Below are positions 7,788-18,300 of a DNA stretch of 60,669 bases, in pieces. The stretch comes from Azovibrio restrictus DSM 23866 (lineage in GTDB: Bacteria > Pseudomonadota > Gammaproteobacteria > Burkholderiales > Rhodocyclaceae), in the NCBI RefSeq assembly GCF_000429665.1, contig NZ_AUCH01000021.1:1-60669 (forward strand), read 5' to 3'. Every line of letters begins with the position of its first letter. Position 1 is the first letter of the stretch. The position numbers were made by a program, and so were the translations under genes. The notes beneath the pieces are model-generated. The model was given only the letters and a program-made list of their open reading frames with translations. It did not search any database and was not told the DNA's origin.

Positions 7788-8171
7788 ATGCAAGCCCCGC
7801 CCTCCTTCGACCCCGACGATCCCCGGGCCTTTGGCGACCCTTTCCGCCTGGAAGACCTGCCCCTGCCCCGCCCTGCCCATGGCTACGGCGTCCAGTACCT
7901 GGGCCGCGACCAGCTGCTGGACCAGGCCAGCCTCGGCTTCCTGCCCATCCGGGATGGCCGCCTGCAGGGACTGTTCCCCAGCTTTGCTGCCGCCCGGGAA
8001 GCCGCCCGGGCCTGGCTTGCCGCCCAGGGCCCGGAGGCGGCCCAGGCCCCCCTGGCCATCGTCCCGGTGGCCTTCGACCCGGTATCCGCCCGGCACGTGC
8101 TCATCTACGGGGTGCTGCAACCCCAGCTGCAGCCCTTCGAGGAAGCGGCCTACCTGCCCGAGTCCCCATGA
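7788..8171 (+). CDS. Conserved hypothetical protein, soluble, Pro/Ala-rich
   Basis: A 127-residue protein starting MQAPPSFDPDDPRAFGDPFR. No signal peptide or membrane segment is visible. The central part has the look of a compact alpha/beta domain (YLGRDQLLDQASLGFLP, then FPSFAAAREAARAWLAAQG, then LAIVPVAFDPVSARHVLIYGVL). It lies alone on the plus strand between two phosphate-transport units and shares no strand with them. I do not recognise the family. Coding support comes from codon use and from the lack of any alternative gene in the gap. Confidence 0.6.
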   Translation: MQAPPSFDPDDPRAFGDPFRLEDLPLPRPAHGYGVQYLGRDQLLDQASLGFLPIRDGRLQGLFPSFAAAREAARAWLAAQGPEAAQAPLAIVPVAFDPVSARHVLIYGVLQPQLQPFEEAAYLPESP

Positions 8172-8223
8172 AGAAACGGCGTTCCCGCCAGGAAACGCCG
8201 CTGCTCCTGCACCACCTCGGACT

Positions 8224-9807
8224 TCAGCCCATCAGCCCCTTGATCATGTAGAAGATCATGGCCGCCATGAGGGCGGAGGCCGGCACGGTGATCACCCAGG
8301 CTGCCGCAATCTTGATCAGCTGGGAACGCTTCACCAGCTCCTGGCGATACACCTTCTTCAAACCCTTGCGCTCCAGCTTGGAAAAGTTGGCCGGGTCCAT
8401 CTGCAGCTTGGACTGCAGCTTCAGCTCCGCCAGCATCACCCCCTTCTGCTGCAGGGTGGCCGTCTTGAAGCGGGCCAGGAAGGCGTTGATGGCCAGCAGG
8501 TCCCCCTCCGGGTGGTGCGCCCGGATCTCGTCCTCCATGCGGGCATAGTTGGCCTTGAGGTATTCCCGCAGGAAGCCCACGCCGAACACCCCGCCCACGG
8601 CGATGTGGGTGGAGCTCACCGGCAGCCCCATCTGGCTCGCCACGATCACCGTGATGGTGGCCGCCATGGCGATGCAGTAGGCGCGCATCTTGTCCAGCTC
8701 GGTAATCTCCGACCCCACGGTGCGGATCACCTTGGGCCCGAACAGGGCCAGGCCGACGGAAATGCCCAGGGCCCCCACCATCATCACCCACAGGGGAATC
8801 GCCGCCTTGTCCGCCACCTGGCCACCGGCAGAACGCACGGCGTCAAAGATGGCCGCCAGGGGGCCGATGGCGTTGGCCACATCGTTGGCCCCGTGGGCGA
8901 AGCTGAGCAGCGCCGCCGAAAAGATCAGGGGTAGGGTAAACAGCTGATTGACGCTTTCCTTGGTGTTCTCGATGCGGTGCATGCGCGCCCGCAGCAGGGG
9001 GCGCAGCAGCGCCAGCACGGCCACCCCCACCCCCAGGCCCGCCAGGCTGGCAAACACCACGCTCACTTTCCAGACCTTGTTCAGCCCCTTGAGCATCAGG
9101 TAAGTGGTGAAAGTCCAGGCCATCAGCGCCACCAGGATGGGCACCATCTTCACGGCGGCCTGCACCATGTTCTGCTGGTAGGTGATGCTGCGCTTGATCA
9201 GGTACAAAAAGCCCGCCGCGAACACCCCGCCCAGGAGGGGCGACACCACCCAGCTGGCGATGATTTCCGTCATGGTGTCCCAGTTGACCACCTCCAGCCC
9301 TGCCGCCGCCGCCCCGGCCCCCAGCACCGCGCCGACGATGGAATGGGTGGTGGACACGGGCGCCCCCACGGCGGTGGCGAAGTTGAGCCACACGGCCCCG
9401 GCCAGCAGGGCCGCCATCATCAGCCAGACAAAGGTATCGCCGCTGGGAATGCGGCTGGGATCGATGATGCCGCTGCGGATCGTGGTCACCACATCCCCCC
9501 CGGCAATCAACGCTCCCGCCGCCTCGAAGATAGCGGCAATCAGCAGCGCCCCCCCCATGGTGATGGCGTGGGACCCCACCGCCGGCCCCACGTTGTTGGC
9601 CACATCGTTGGCGCCGATGTTCATGGCCATGTAACCGCCGATCATGGCGGCAATCACCAGCATCAGGCTGCCATGGCCGCTCACATCCAGGGTGCTCGAA
9701 TAGAGCATCACCCCCACGATGAAGAGCAACGCGATCCCCAACCGGAACAACTCGCTCTGGCCCTTCCTGGTGGCCTTCTCTATGTCATTGATATGTTTGA
9801 GCTCCAT
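8224..9807 (-). CDS. Inorganic phosphate transporter, large Pit-family type (PiT/PHO4)
   Basis: A 527-residue membrane protein. It carries both inverted-repeat signatures of the family: AMNIGANDVANNVGPAVGSH near residue 62 and SFAHGANDVANAIGPLAAI in the second half. The associated PVS(T/S)TH motifs are GAPVSTTHSIVG and GLPVSSTHIAVG. A long hydrophilic central loop of about 100 residues (LKANYARMEDEIRAHH through LKKVYRQELVKR) precedes the last membrane helix. It is longer than, and clearly not a recent copy of, the pit gene at 5976. Some large members are sodium-coupled; the coupling ion cannot be told from the sequence. A direct repeat resembling a Pho box lies 46-63 bases before the start. 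Confidence 0.93.
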   Translation of the reverse strand: MELKHINDIEKATRKGQSELFRLGIALLFIVGVMLYSSTLDVSGHGSLMLVIAAMIGGYMAMNIGANDVANNVGPAVGSHAITMGGALLIAAIFEAAGALIAGGDVVTTIRSGIIDPSRIPSGDTFVWLMMAALLAGAVWLNFATAVGAPVSTTHSIVGAVLGAGAAAAGLEVVNWDTMTEIIASWVVSPLLGGVFAAGFLYLIKRSITYQQNMVQAAVKMVPILVALMAWTFTTYLMLKGLNKVWKVSVVFASLAGLGVGVAVLALLRPLLRARMHRIENTKESVNQLFTLPLIFSAALLSFAHGANDVANAIGPLAAIFDAVRSAGGQVADKAAIPLWVMMVGALGISVGLALFGPKVIRTVGSEITELDKMRAYCIAMAATITVIVASQMGLPVSSTHIAVGGVFGVGFLREYLKANYARMEDEIRAHHPEGDLLAINAFLARFKTATLQQKGVMLAELKLQSKLQMDPANFSKLERKGLKKVYRQELVKRSQLIKIAAAWVITVPASALMAAMIFYMIKGLMG

Positions 9808-9852
9808 GCCCTCTCCCGCTGTTCTTGAAGCGGGGCGTATTGTTTCACAGAT

Positions 9853-9870
9853 GCTACAAACACGTTACAA
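9853..9870 (-). promoter_or_regulatory. Possible Pho box upstream of the phosphate permease
   Basis: On the minus strand TTGTAAC and TTGTAGC occur as 7-base direct repeats separated by 4 bases (GTGT). The 11-base period matches PhoB half-site spacing (CTGTCAT N4 CTGTCAT), and the TGTAA core resembles some natural boxes. The match is partial, so this is a suggestion resting on spacing and on the nature of the downstream gene. Confidence 0.35.
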
Positions 9871-9923
9871 GGATAGCGAATCAAGCCGCGCAGCCGGGAC
9901 GGCCGGGCCTCCAGACAACATGA

Positions 9924-10017
9924 CGACAAAACGCGATTTCATCGACACATCTACCCCATATGTCGTCCGTGACGACAGGTCAGGAAAACCTGTCGATTTT
10001 TCATGGAAATATCGACA
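9924..10017. repeat. Cluster of TGTCG/CGACA boxes at the left island flank
   Basis: Six copies of the pentamer TGTCG occur in either orientation, at 9924, 9943, 9961, 9973, 9991 and 10013. Two form a perfect 8-base inverted repeat (CGACAGGT 9973-9980 with ACCTGTCG 9988-9995). The last two form TGTCGAT...ATCGACA with a 13-base spacer. Such clustering in about 95 bases is unlikely by chance. It could be a protein-binding array or a decayed transposon end; neither is proved. Confidence 0.5.
9973..10001 (+). terminator. Hairpin plus T-run, terminator-like on the plus strand
   Basis: CGACAGGT and ACCTGTCG form an 8-base-pair stem with a 7-base loop, followed by A and then five T residues. The shape is that of a Rho-independent terminator reading rightwards, but no plus-strand gene ends just upstream. 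It may be left over from a lost gene, or be part of the repeat cluster only. Confidence 0.3.
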
Positions 10018-10035
10018 CATTAGCGGGACCACTAA

Positions 10036-10233
10036 AAAGACGACTTACTGCTGCAACCGATCATTCAAGAGCTCCAACCAAAAGGTGGAACACTACTATT
10101 CCAGGCGATTCCGGTAGCATTTGACGGGACGGCAAGTTTCGCCCCTTTCCTATTGGTGGCGGCAAATGGCGGAAATCGTCTAGTGATGCGTGTTTCCGAG
10201 CTTTTCCGACTCATTGAGGAAAGTCGCACTTGA
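10036..10233 (+). pseudogene. Possible coding remnant at the island edge
   Basis: A 65-codon open stretch follows an in-frame TAA and ends TGA at 10231-10233, with no usable start codon before codon 42. The translation contains protein-like runs such as LLFQAIPVAFDGTASFAPFL and VMRVSELFRLIEESRT. The stretch is lower in GC than its neighbours. It may be the 3' remnant of a gene disrupted when the island was inserted, or chance. No family was recognised. Confidence 0.25.
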
Positions 10234-10257
10234 ATCACGATGAATTGTCCTGCCCCC

Positions 10258-12369
10258 CTAAACCATTAACAACAATGCCCCGCGCTTTGCCCTCGTCAAA
10301 GCCACATACAGAAGGCGGCGTTGCCCTGCAGTTTCTTCCATCGGATCCAGATAGGACTCAGGGGCAACTATGATGACGCAGTCAAACTCCAACCCCTTCG
10401 CGCGATGCATCGTGGCCAGATGCACCACATTACGAGCATCTGCATGGTTGCTCTGCGCAGTAATAGGGATAGAGGCGATGCCAGCAGCCTGAAGTTGCTG
10501 CCCCAAGGCGTCACGGCTCTTTTCGCTGTTGCTCACCACGCAGAAGGACAAGCTCTCATGCTCGGCTTGCTCACTACGCCAGTGCAGGATAAAGGCTGTG
10601 GCCGCTTGAGCAGCCTCCTCTATCCCCGATGTCTTCCGCATCTCTGGTTGCGGGCCATGTGACAAAGACTTGTAGCGTTTGCTTTCATCCTGGCCATCAT
10701 CCAGGTCGTCGATTTCGCAGCCTTCCAACAACGCTACCGCCTGGTGGCGGATTTCGTCTGTGGTTCGGTAGTTCAGGTAGAGCTTGCGCGACCGACCACG
10801 GATGTCGATACCACAACGACTCATCGCCGCACGGTTGCGACTGTAGATGCGCTGATGCCCATCACCAACGAAGAAAAGGTCGTTGGGTCCTTGCACAATC
10901 ATCGCGCGCAGCAGCTTCAAGGCCTGCGGCCCGAAATCCTGGGTCTCATCAACGACGATGGACGCATAGCCAAGGTCTGAGTCTTGCTCCGTCGCAATCA
11001 TCTCAGAAATTTCCCGATAAGCGTCGTCGACCTCCTTGAGCTTACGCAACGCGAGTTGCCCGCGATACTCCTCAAAGACAGGCCACACCGCATCACGCTT
11101 GGCCCGGCTCAGAATCACGCCACGGCCAATCCGCCGGGCGGTTCGGTATTGCTCCAAAGTGGTGATGCCCTGTGCAAGCACTACCTGCTCAAGCTCATCC
11201 GAGTAAAAACTATCGGGAAGATCGAGCGTGGCGTCTTTGGTAGCCAGCGCTGATTGCCAAGCCTGCAGCGCCCCATCCTGCTTGCGGTCGTAGACGATGC
11301 GGTGCTCCAGTTTGCGCGTACGCATGAAGCCCCCCACCCAGGCATCAAGGTTCTTCACCTCAATTTTCGCCATCGTGTTCGCACTGCACAGGGTCTTCAG
11401 GTTCTCCTCGATGTCGAAGGCGAGGTTCCGCGTGAAGGTGGTAAAGAGCACTTTCTTGCCGCCCAGGGCGCGGTTCTCTGCCAGCCACTTGGCGCGGTGC
11501 ATCGCGAGTACTGTCTTGCCTGTACCGGCACCGCCAAGCACTCGCACCGGACCGCTACGATCACCCCGTGCAAGCTTGTTCTGCGTCGGATGCAGGAAGA
11601 CACGCCACTGAGCGAGCGGCGCGTTCATGATGGCCTGCATGGCCTCGTCGTCATCGACCACCACAAAGCGGGACTGTGATTCGGCCGTCGCCAACGCCGC
11701 GGCAAAGTCGCTGGTGTCGATGGTCTGATCCACCCGGGTTTCACGGGACTGCAGCACCAGGTTCACGCTATCGCCCGCCGCCACAAGGAACAGCCCCTCG
11801 TAGGCCTCGGCGGGCAGACGAGGCTGCAAGGCATCAAGAGCCTCCTCGGAACAAATCCTCCGCACGCTGGAGATAAGCTCCTTTGGCACCCCGAGACTCA
11901 TCAGTTCCGTGTCGGAGAGCTCACCAAAAAGCGGCGCTGAAACCGGCTCAACAGCGGTAGCCGGGACGGCGTAATCGGGGGCTTGCTGCTCTGTAGGCCC
12001 TGTCCCGGCCGTCTGCTCAACCACCTGCTCAATCGTCACCATCTGCATTGCCCCGGTCACCGGATTGATGGTCAGCTTGCGGTTCTCCGCCCAGCGGTAG
12101 GCATCATCATGGTGATCAACATAGAGCAGCACATAGACATCGCCCTTTGACGGTTTAAACACAATGCCGCGCCAATCCTTGTCGAGACGAACCGACTTCA
12201 GGTTGGAGTCCCTGGCACCGTTGATGTTCTCGTAGTTGATACTTGAACTCGTCGGGTCAGCCTGAAACAGAATGGCCCATTTCATGACCTTTGAGTGCAC
12301 CGACACCGGTAAGCGGGCTAGTTGCAATAAAAAATCCTGCGCCAGTGCGACTTTCGGCTTGAAGCTCAT
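10258..12369 (-). CDS. UvrD/Rep-type (SF1) helicase with RelE-like N-terminal domain
   Basis: A 703-residue protein. The start at 12369 overlaps the stop of the large helicase gene as ATGA and has the ribosome site GGAGGAAC. Residues 1 to about 115 look like a RelE/ParE-fold domain (KVMKWAILFQADPTSSSINYE, SVRLDKDWRGIVFK, VYVLLYVDHHDDAYRWA). A linker follows, then an SF1 helicase core: Walker A GGAGTGKT near residue 279, motif II VVDETQDFG near 472, NYRTTDEI, and near the C-terminus LATMHRAKGLEFD and LYVALTRAKRG. Such ATPases translocate on single-stranded DNA. It is the last gene of the seven-gene defence-like operon, and translational coupling ties its amount to the preceding helicase. A direct nuclease domain was not seen. 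Confidence 0.88.
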   Translation of the reverse strand: MSFKPKVALAQDFLLQLARLPVSVHSKVMKWAILFQADPTSSSINYENINGARDSNLKSVRLDKDWRGIVFKPSKGDVYVLLYVDHHDDAYRWAENRKLTINPVTGAMQMVTIEQVVEQTAGTGPTEQQAPDYAVPATAVEPVSAPLFGELSDTELMSLGVPKELISSVRRICSEEALDALQPRLPAEAYEGLFLVAAGDSVNLVLQSRETRVDQTIDTSDFAAALATAESQSRFVVVDDDEAMQAIMNAPLAQWRVFLHPTQNKLARGDRSGPVRVLGGAGTGKTVLAMHRAKWLAENRALGGKKVLFTTFTRNLAFDIEENLKTLCSANTMAKIEVKNLDAWVGGFMRTRKLEHRIVYDRKQDGALQAWQSALATKDATLDLPDSFYSDELEQVVLAQGITTLEQYRTARRIGRGVILSRAKRDAVWPVFEEYRGQLALRKLKEVDDAYREISEMIATEQDSDLGYASIVVDETQDFGPQALKLLRAMIVQGPNDLFFVGDGHQRIYSRNRAAMSRCGIDIRGRSRKLYLNYRTTDEIRHQAVALLEGCEIDDLDDGQDESKRYKSLSHGPQPEMRKTSGIEEAAQAATAFILHWRSEQAEHESLSFCVVSNSEKSRDALGQQLQAAGIASIPITAQSNHADARNVVHLATMHRAKGLEFDCVIIVAPESYLDPMEETAGQRRLLYVALTRAKRGALLLMV

Positions 12370-15300
12370 TGTTGTTCCTCCTTGTCCAGGATCAGACCCA
12401 GCGCAGTCGCCACCACACCCTCCCATGGAGCAGCCCCCACTGTGAGCAGTCCTTCGTCCAGTTCCACCACTTGCCACTGTGCCGCAGCCCAAACCTCGCT
12501 CAGATCTGCCTGATCGTCACGCAGCACAACTAATCTTTCACCAGGCCACGCCAGTTCCGCGTCAGCCAGCACCCGCCCCTTGTCATCTGCCAGCTCCAGT
12601 CCCACCTCAGGCACGGTGGCCCCCGCTTCGGCACAGCGACGCAGCCCGGGACGCAAGACATCTAGCGTTTGCGCCAGGGTTGTCTCCCAAACGGCGAGCA
12701 TGGCTGCCTGCCCCAACGCACCAGCAGCGGGAGTTCCTGCCGCCTCCTGCTTGTTCAGGAGCACCTCATAGTCATGGCCATCGAGTCCGCTTCCTGTGGC
12801 CATCAACATACCTGGTAGAAACTGCATTGCGTTAAAAAGCTGCAGCCAGCGTCGCCACGCGGCATGACGCTGCTCAGCGTTCTCCACCGCCGTCTCATCG
12901 AGCACCACAACACCGGGCGCGCGCCAGTCCGACTCCGGCGGCGTCGGGCTGGCCCAGACCATGGGCCACCAGCCCACAACTGTGCAGCTCCCCGAGGACA
13001 ATCCGAGACTGGGCGCAAATCCGCTTCCTGGCGTCTTAATCGTCTCGGGCAAACGCGGCAACCACTGCGCAAGCTGGCCATCACAAACCAGCTTGTCAGC
13101 CGGCGTCGAGGGAATCATCAGGAAACCCAGCCAGAGCGCATTGCGCTGGAGCTGCGCCTGTGCCACCGGATCCTTATCACTGTCCCCAGGTGTCGCCAAC
13201 CACGCGAGTAGGCGTGCCACCGCATGCTGAGTGAAGGCTTTTTCCTGGGCTCGGGGTATATGCGGCGGCGCCTTGCTACCATCGTGGCGCGATAGCGCAA
13301 CCAGTGGCGATTCCAGATCATGCTCAAGGCGGCCACCCAGTGCCTCCTTCACATCGTCATGGGTCACTGACCACACCCAGCACTGACCGCTGGCCACAAT
13401 GGCACTGCGCTTCTGCGCATCTTCCCGCATGCTGTGCTGGTGATCCGTCCAGCCATCACAGAAAACCGCGACTGGCTTGCGTTTTGAAGTCACCGACCAT
13501 GGCCAGATAACGAAATCCGGCTTGCTCCAGGTCGTCAAGTTCAACATCGGCCCCAGCTCACACTGGGGCTCTATACGATAACGCTGGTTGCCGACTTCCA
13601 GCACCCAACCCGCTTTGCCATTGACCACGTCCTGCACGAGTTTGACCAATGGAAGCCCGCCAACGCCACTAAGACGCTTAAGACTCTCAATGAAACGCGC
13701 CTCAAGCACCGAGTCGAAGTTCGGGTTGATGAAAATATCCGAAATCGTGTCGACCCGCTGCAACTGCCCCAAGGCCCCGACCAAGTCAGTCAGTACAGCC
13801 TTGGCATTGTCGCGTGACACCTGCTCCATGCTGCGACCCAGCCGATACTGATACAGGCAGCGATAGCAGCCATCTTTTTCCGGGTCAGCGTTGCAGGCAC
13901 AGTTTGTCACCGCCTCCAGGGCCATCCGCAAAACATCTGCGAGCGTTCCCGCGTCATGAGCCAGCAACTGGTGCAGATAGCCCGTCCCGCCCGGCACGGA
14001 GTCGTACAGCATCACATAAGACTTACGTGGCCCACCATCCTTGCCCGGCTCATCCTGCTGCACCATGCGCAGGTGGTCCACCTTGCCGCCGAAGCGGCGC
14101 TTCAGACCCAGTTGCAAAGCCGCCATAAAGGACTGCACGACCCGTTCATCAACACCATTCTTGGTGTATGGCACCAGGATGCGCAGCGCCTCGGACTCGA
14201 ACTCGCGATACAGATACAAGCACTCCAGCAGATTGGCTGGGTCATGGCTGTCGTGCTTGGGGCAGTCGAAGCTATGGTTCTGCTCTATCGCTTCTCCATT
14301 GCGCCGGGGCGGCTTCTGCACCTTGCCGCAGTATCGACACAAACGGAAACCCGGCCTTGACGCCTCCTTGTCGGCCACCTTGAAAGCCTCGCCAGGTTTG
14401 GCGATTTCGCCAAAGTTCACATCCCGGAAAGTCACCCGCGAGATGAACTCGAAACCAAACGGCAAGGCACCATCCGCAATCTGCCATGCTTCGCGCACAC
14501 TGCCCGGTAGGAAGTCAGCCATCAGCTGGCGTACGTAATACTTCGGCTCGCGATCCTCTGCGCTATCGTCAATGCGCACTTCAGCATCATTGCTGTTAGC
14601 AATCGCCTGGCGGAAGCGAAGCAAGGTCCGGCGCTGTGCCGCATCGCCCCACATGGCATCATGACAGCGCGGACATACCGGATGCACATCCGGCTCCACG
14701 CTCAGGTTTTGCATGTGGTGGCAACTGGGGCAGAAGCGCCAATCCTCAGTTCTCGCCAGATTCATGTTGATCTGATCCACTTCCACGCGCCGCTGGTTGG
14801 CGTAGAAGCGATTTTCCGGAGCGAACTCAGACAGTGCCGACTGTGCCGGGCGCTCATACTTCAGCGTATTCAGCGTGACATAGTTGCCTTGACCAGGCTC
14901 GTCCGCGCCCCGTCGGCGCCACAACACCGACTTCAGCTGAACTCCGGCCTCTGGAAAAGCGTAGTTGGGAATCAGGCCGTAATCCGTCAGCGTCCCCAGC
15001 AGGTCGCGAGCATTGATTTCCTTGATGAGCTCAATGAACTTGTCGCGCTCACGCAGCAGATTGTCGATTTCTGCCTTGGTCGCCTCGTCCTGAGGCTTCT
15101 GCCTGAGCTGCTTGACCGCCTTGTCGAGCTCATCCTTGCGCTTCTTGTAGCTGCGCCGCTCTTCCAACAGTTCGGTCAGCGCCTTCATCAAGCGGCTACG
15201 CAACCCATCCGTGTCGCCCTGCCCCTGCATGAAATCCAGCAGCCGCGCCCGCACCACCTCATCCACATCGCCCTCCAGCAACTGCACGAAGCCATTGAAG

Positions 15301-18300
15301 AGGCGCTCCTCGTGGGCCAGCACATGGTCGATGAACAAATAGGGGAATCGGTCGAGCTTGCTCGCCTCCATCACGTCCAGCGCCTGGGATGTCTTATCCG
15401 GCAAGGCGTTCTGATTACCGAGACCGGCAACCCAGTCGTCCATGCAGAAGGCGAACAACTGCCGACGGAGCACCTCGGCCGCTTGCAGGAAAACCCCCGG
15501 CGGCGACACCTCGCCGGCAATCATCTCCTCGGTCTCGGCGAAGAAATAGAGGTCGTGCGGGCTGTTGCCATCAGCCAAGGTGGTGGTCATCGCATTGCCA
15601 TCGCGGCGCCCTGCCCGGCCGACCCGTTGCAGAAAGCTTGCCTGGTTGGGCGGCACCGAGCACAGCAACACCGACGACAGACTGCCGATGTCCACCCCCA
15701 TCTCCAGTGTCGGCGTGGCCGAAAGCAGATTCTCGTACCAAGGCTGGGGCTGCTTGTCCTTGAAACGGTTCTCCAGCGCTTCGCGCATCGAGCGTTCCAG
15801 CAGTCCAGTGTGCTCAGCTGGGATAACCCGCCGCAGATCCCCCTGACTAAACCGCCGTGCCCACCAGTCCTGTGCATCCGGAATCAATGCCTCGTAACAC
15901 GCATCAAGGGCATCGAGGCAGGGCATACCCAGCAAACATTCTGCGTCCGTTCGCGGCACCGCCAGACGCCGCTTACCGCCTTCGGTCGCCACAAACGCCA
16001 CCTCACCATACAGCGTCAATACATCCGGATTGAGTGCCAGCGTGTCGCCTTGGTGATGACTGGACTTGATCAGCACGCCGTCGGCCACCAGCAGGCGGAT
16101 AGCCTCATCGTAGAGGTCCGCTGCCATGCCCTTCGCCAGTAGCATCTGCTGCCCAAGCACTACGTTCGCCCAACGCTCATACCAGGTCAGCCGGCCTGAG
16201 CCGACAAGCTTGTCGAAGTCAGTGTGCTTGCCGAGCGTTACGAAGATAGGCCGCGGCGTATTCGCGCCCATCCCTGGCAGCCACTCCCCCCGCCCTGCCG
16301 TCTTGGTCAGTGCAAAAACGTTGCCATCCGCCGCATACACGCTCAGCTCAGGATCCATGACCCCACCGCGCTGACGCATGCGGGTCAGCATGCCCCACAG
16401 CCATTGCGCAATGATGGCCTGCTCGATAGCTTGCGCACCGTACTGCTCGCGAAATACAGGCAACAAACGCTCCGCGAGGAGGTTGAGTCTCGCCCAGGGC
16501 ACCGCCAGTACTGCCTTGCCGATACGTTCAAGGGTCCGGCCGCGCTGACTCAGGTAGGTCAAATCGCTGAACAGCTGCCACAGCAGGCGTTTCTTGACCT
16601 TGGCCGGCAAACGGCTGTCAGCGGGTAGGTGGTTCTTTTGCAGCAACTCGACGGACCAGTCGTGCTGCCAGGCCATGTTCGGCCCGAGAAACTCCGACAC
16701 CAGCTGTGCTGGCTCCATGTGCAAGACAGAGCCTGGCTCATTGAAGCGGGCACGAGCCTGCTCAATGAAAGCTGACCAGGGCATGGCCTTGAGCCCCAGC
16801 TCATCCATGACATGCGCCCAGGCGGTACGCACGTTATTCATGTAGGTCCGCGCACCGAAGAAGCCCGCCCGGTGCGCCGCGTCCTGCACCGAATCCGAGA
16901 AGGCAATCAGCTTCTTGTCGTCGTTGAAAGGACTGGCCCAGCTGTTCTCCACCACCTGCGATCCCAGCGTCGCGTTACGCGCACCCAGCAGCTGCAGCTC
17001 ACCACGTTCGCCACACGCCGGGCAGGTCGGGTCGTGATGGGTATATTGCGCCTGGCCCACTACGCGGGTCTGCTGTGCCGTCACCCGATAAATCGGCATC
17101 AAGGTCTGGTGACCGCAAGCGAGACACGCCGCCTTGCCTTGCTGCACATTGCCGCAGCTCACACACACCTGTTCTTCAATGCCCTCGGCCAGAGGGCGAC
17201 CAATACTGCGAGCTGCGTAGAAACGGGTTGCCTCCGGGCGTCGAGAAAACCAGGTGTTGTAGATTTCTTCGAGGTTGGTCGAGAGCTTATTGCTGCCCTG
17301 CACCAGTCGGGAAATCCATCCGGTGGTGCGACACTGCCTGCACTGAACCATCGGCAGATACACCCCATCGCGCTCGCCCGGCAGATCCCGCTCGCTACGC
17401 AGCCTGAGCTCCTCCGGATCCGCCGCAAGCTTGCCGACCATGCGACGCAGCTCCCGAACCCACACCTGCACGCGCAGCGTCACCAGAGGCTGCCCGCCAT
17501 CCCGCAAGGCCCAGGCCATCAACACCAGCAATGCATCGAGTACCTGCCGGATTTCAGACTTTCCAGCACTGGGCATGTTGCGCGCAAAAGCCTCGGTGAG
17601 TGTGTCGTAGCTTGCCACGCCGCCTTTGAGGAGCTTGAGCAAGTTCACAAATAGCTGGTGCCGCTTGAGCAAAGACCCCAGGCTCTTGCGCCAGGCGCGG
17701 TCAGTCACGTCCGCAGGTGCAGGCTGGTCGGGAAAGAAAAGACCAAACCAAGCAGCCACAGCCGCCTCCGGCGAGCGGTAGCAAACCGGGTCAAGTTTCT
17801 CCATCCACTCGCGATGGAAGCTGAACATGAAGTCCACCATCGCATCTTCCAGGAACACGCCGACCGACTGACGGCTTTCCACCACCACCGAATCCGGCTC
17901 GAAGGGCACGCCAAACACCTGGCGGGCATACTCGCGCAGTGGCGTAGCATCCGAACCGCTACCCAATGTTGCCGAGGTGCCAGCACAAATCAGGCGCTTC
18001 GGGTCAATCTGCAGGCGCGCCCGCAGTCGGCGCAGCAATAGCGCCAGGTCAGTGCCCTGCGCGCCGTCGAACGTATGCAATTCATCGACCACCACATAAC
18101 GCAGCGTGGTTGGCGTATTCGATGCCCACAGCTCACGATCCAACGGCCGCAGCATCAGGTAGTCGAGCATCTTGTAGTTGGTGAGCAGGATGTCAGGCGG
18201 GTGCTTCCTGAGCGTCGCCCGGTCGGTGATGACCGAATGAGGCGTCATCACCATCCCCTCACCGCTCTTGCTGGCATTACCGCCCACATACAGGCCAACC

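Noticed and set aside
8172..8223. Hairpin CGGCGTT/AACGCCG between convergent genes as a terminator
   Set aside because: The stem is only 7 base pairs and no T-run follows on either strand.
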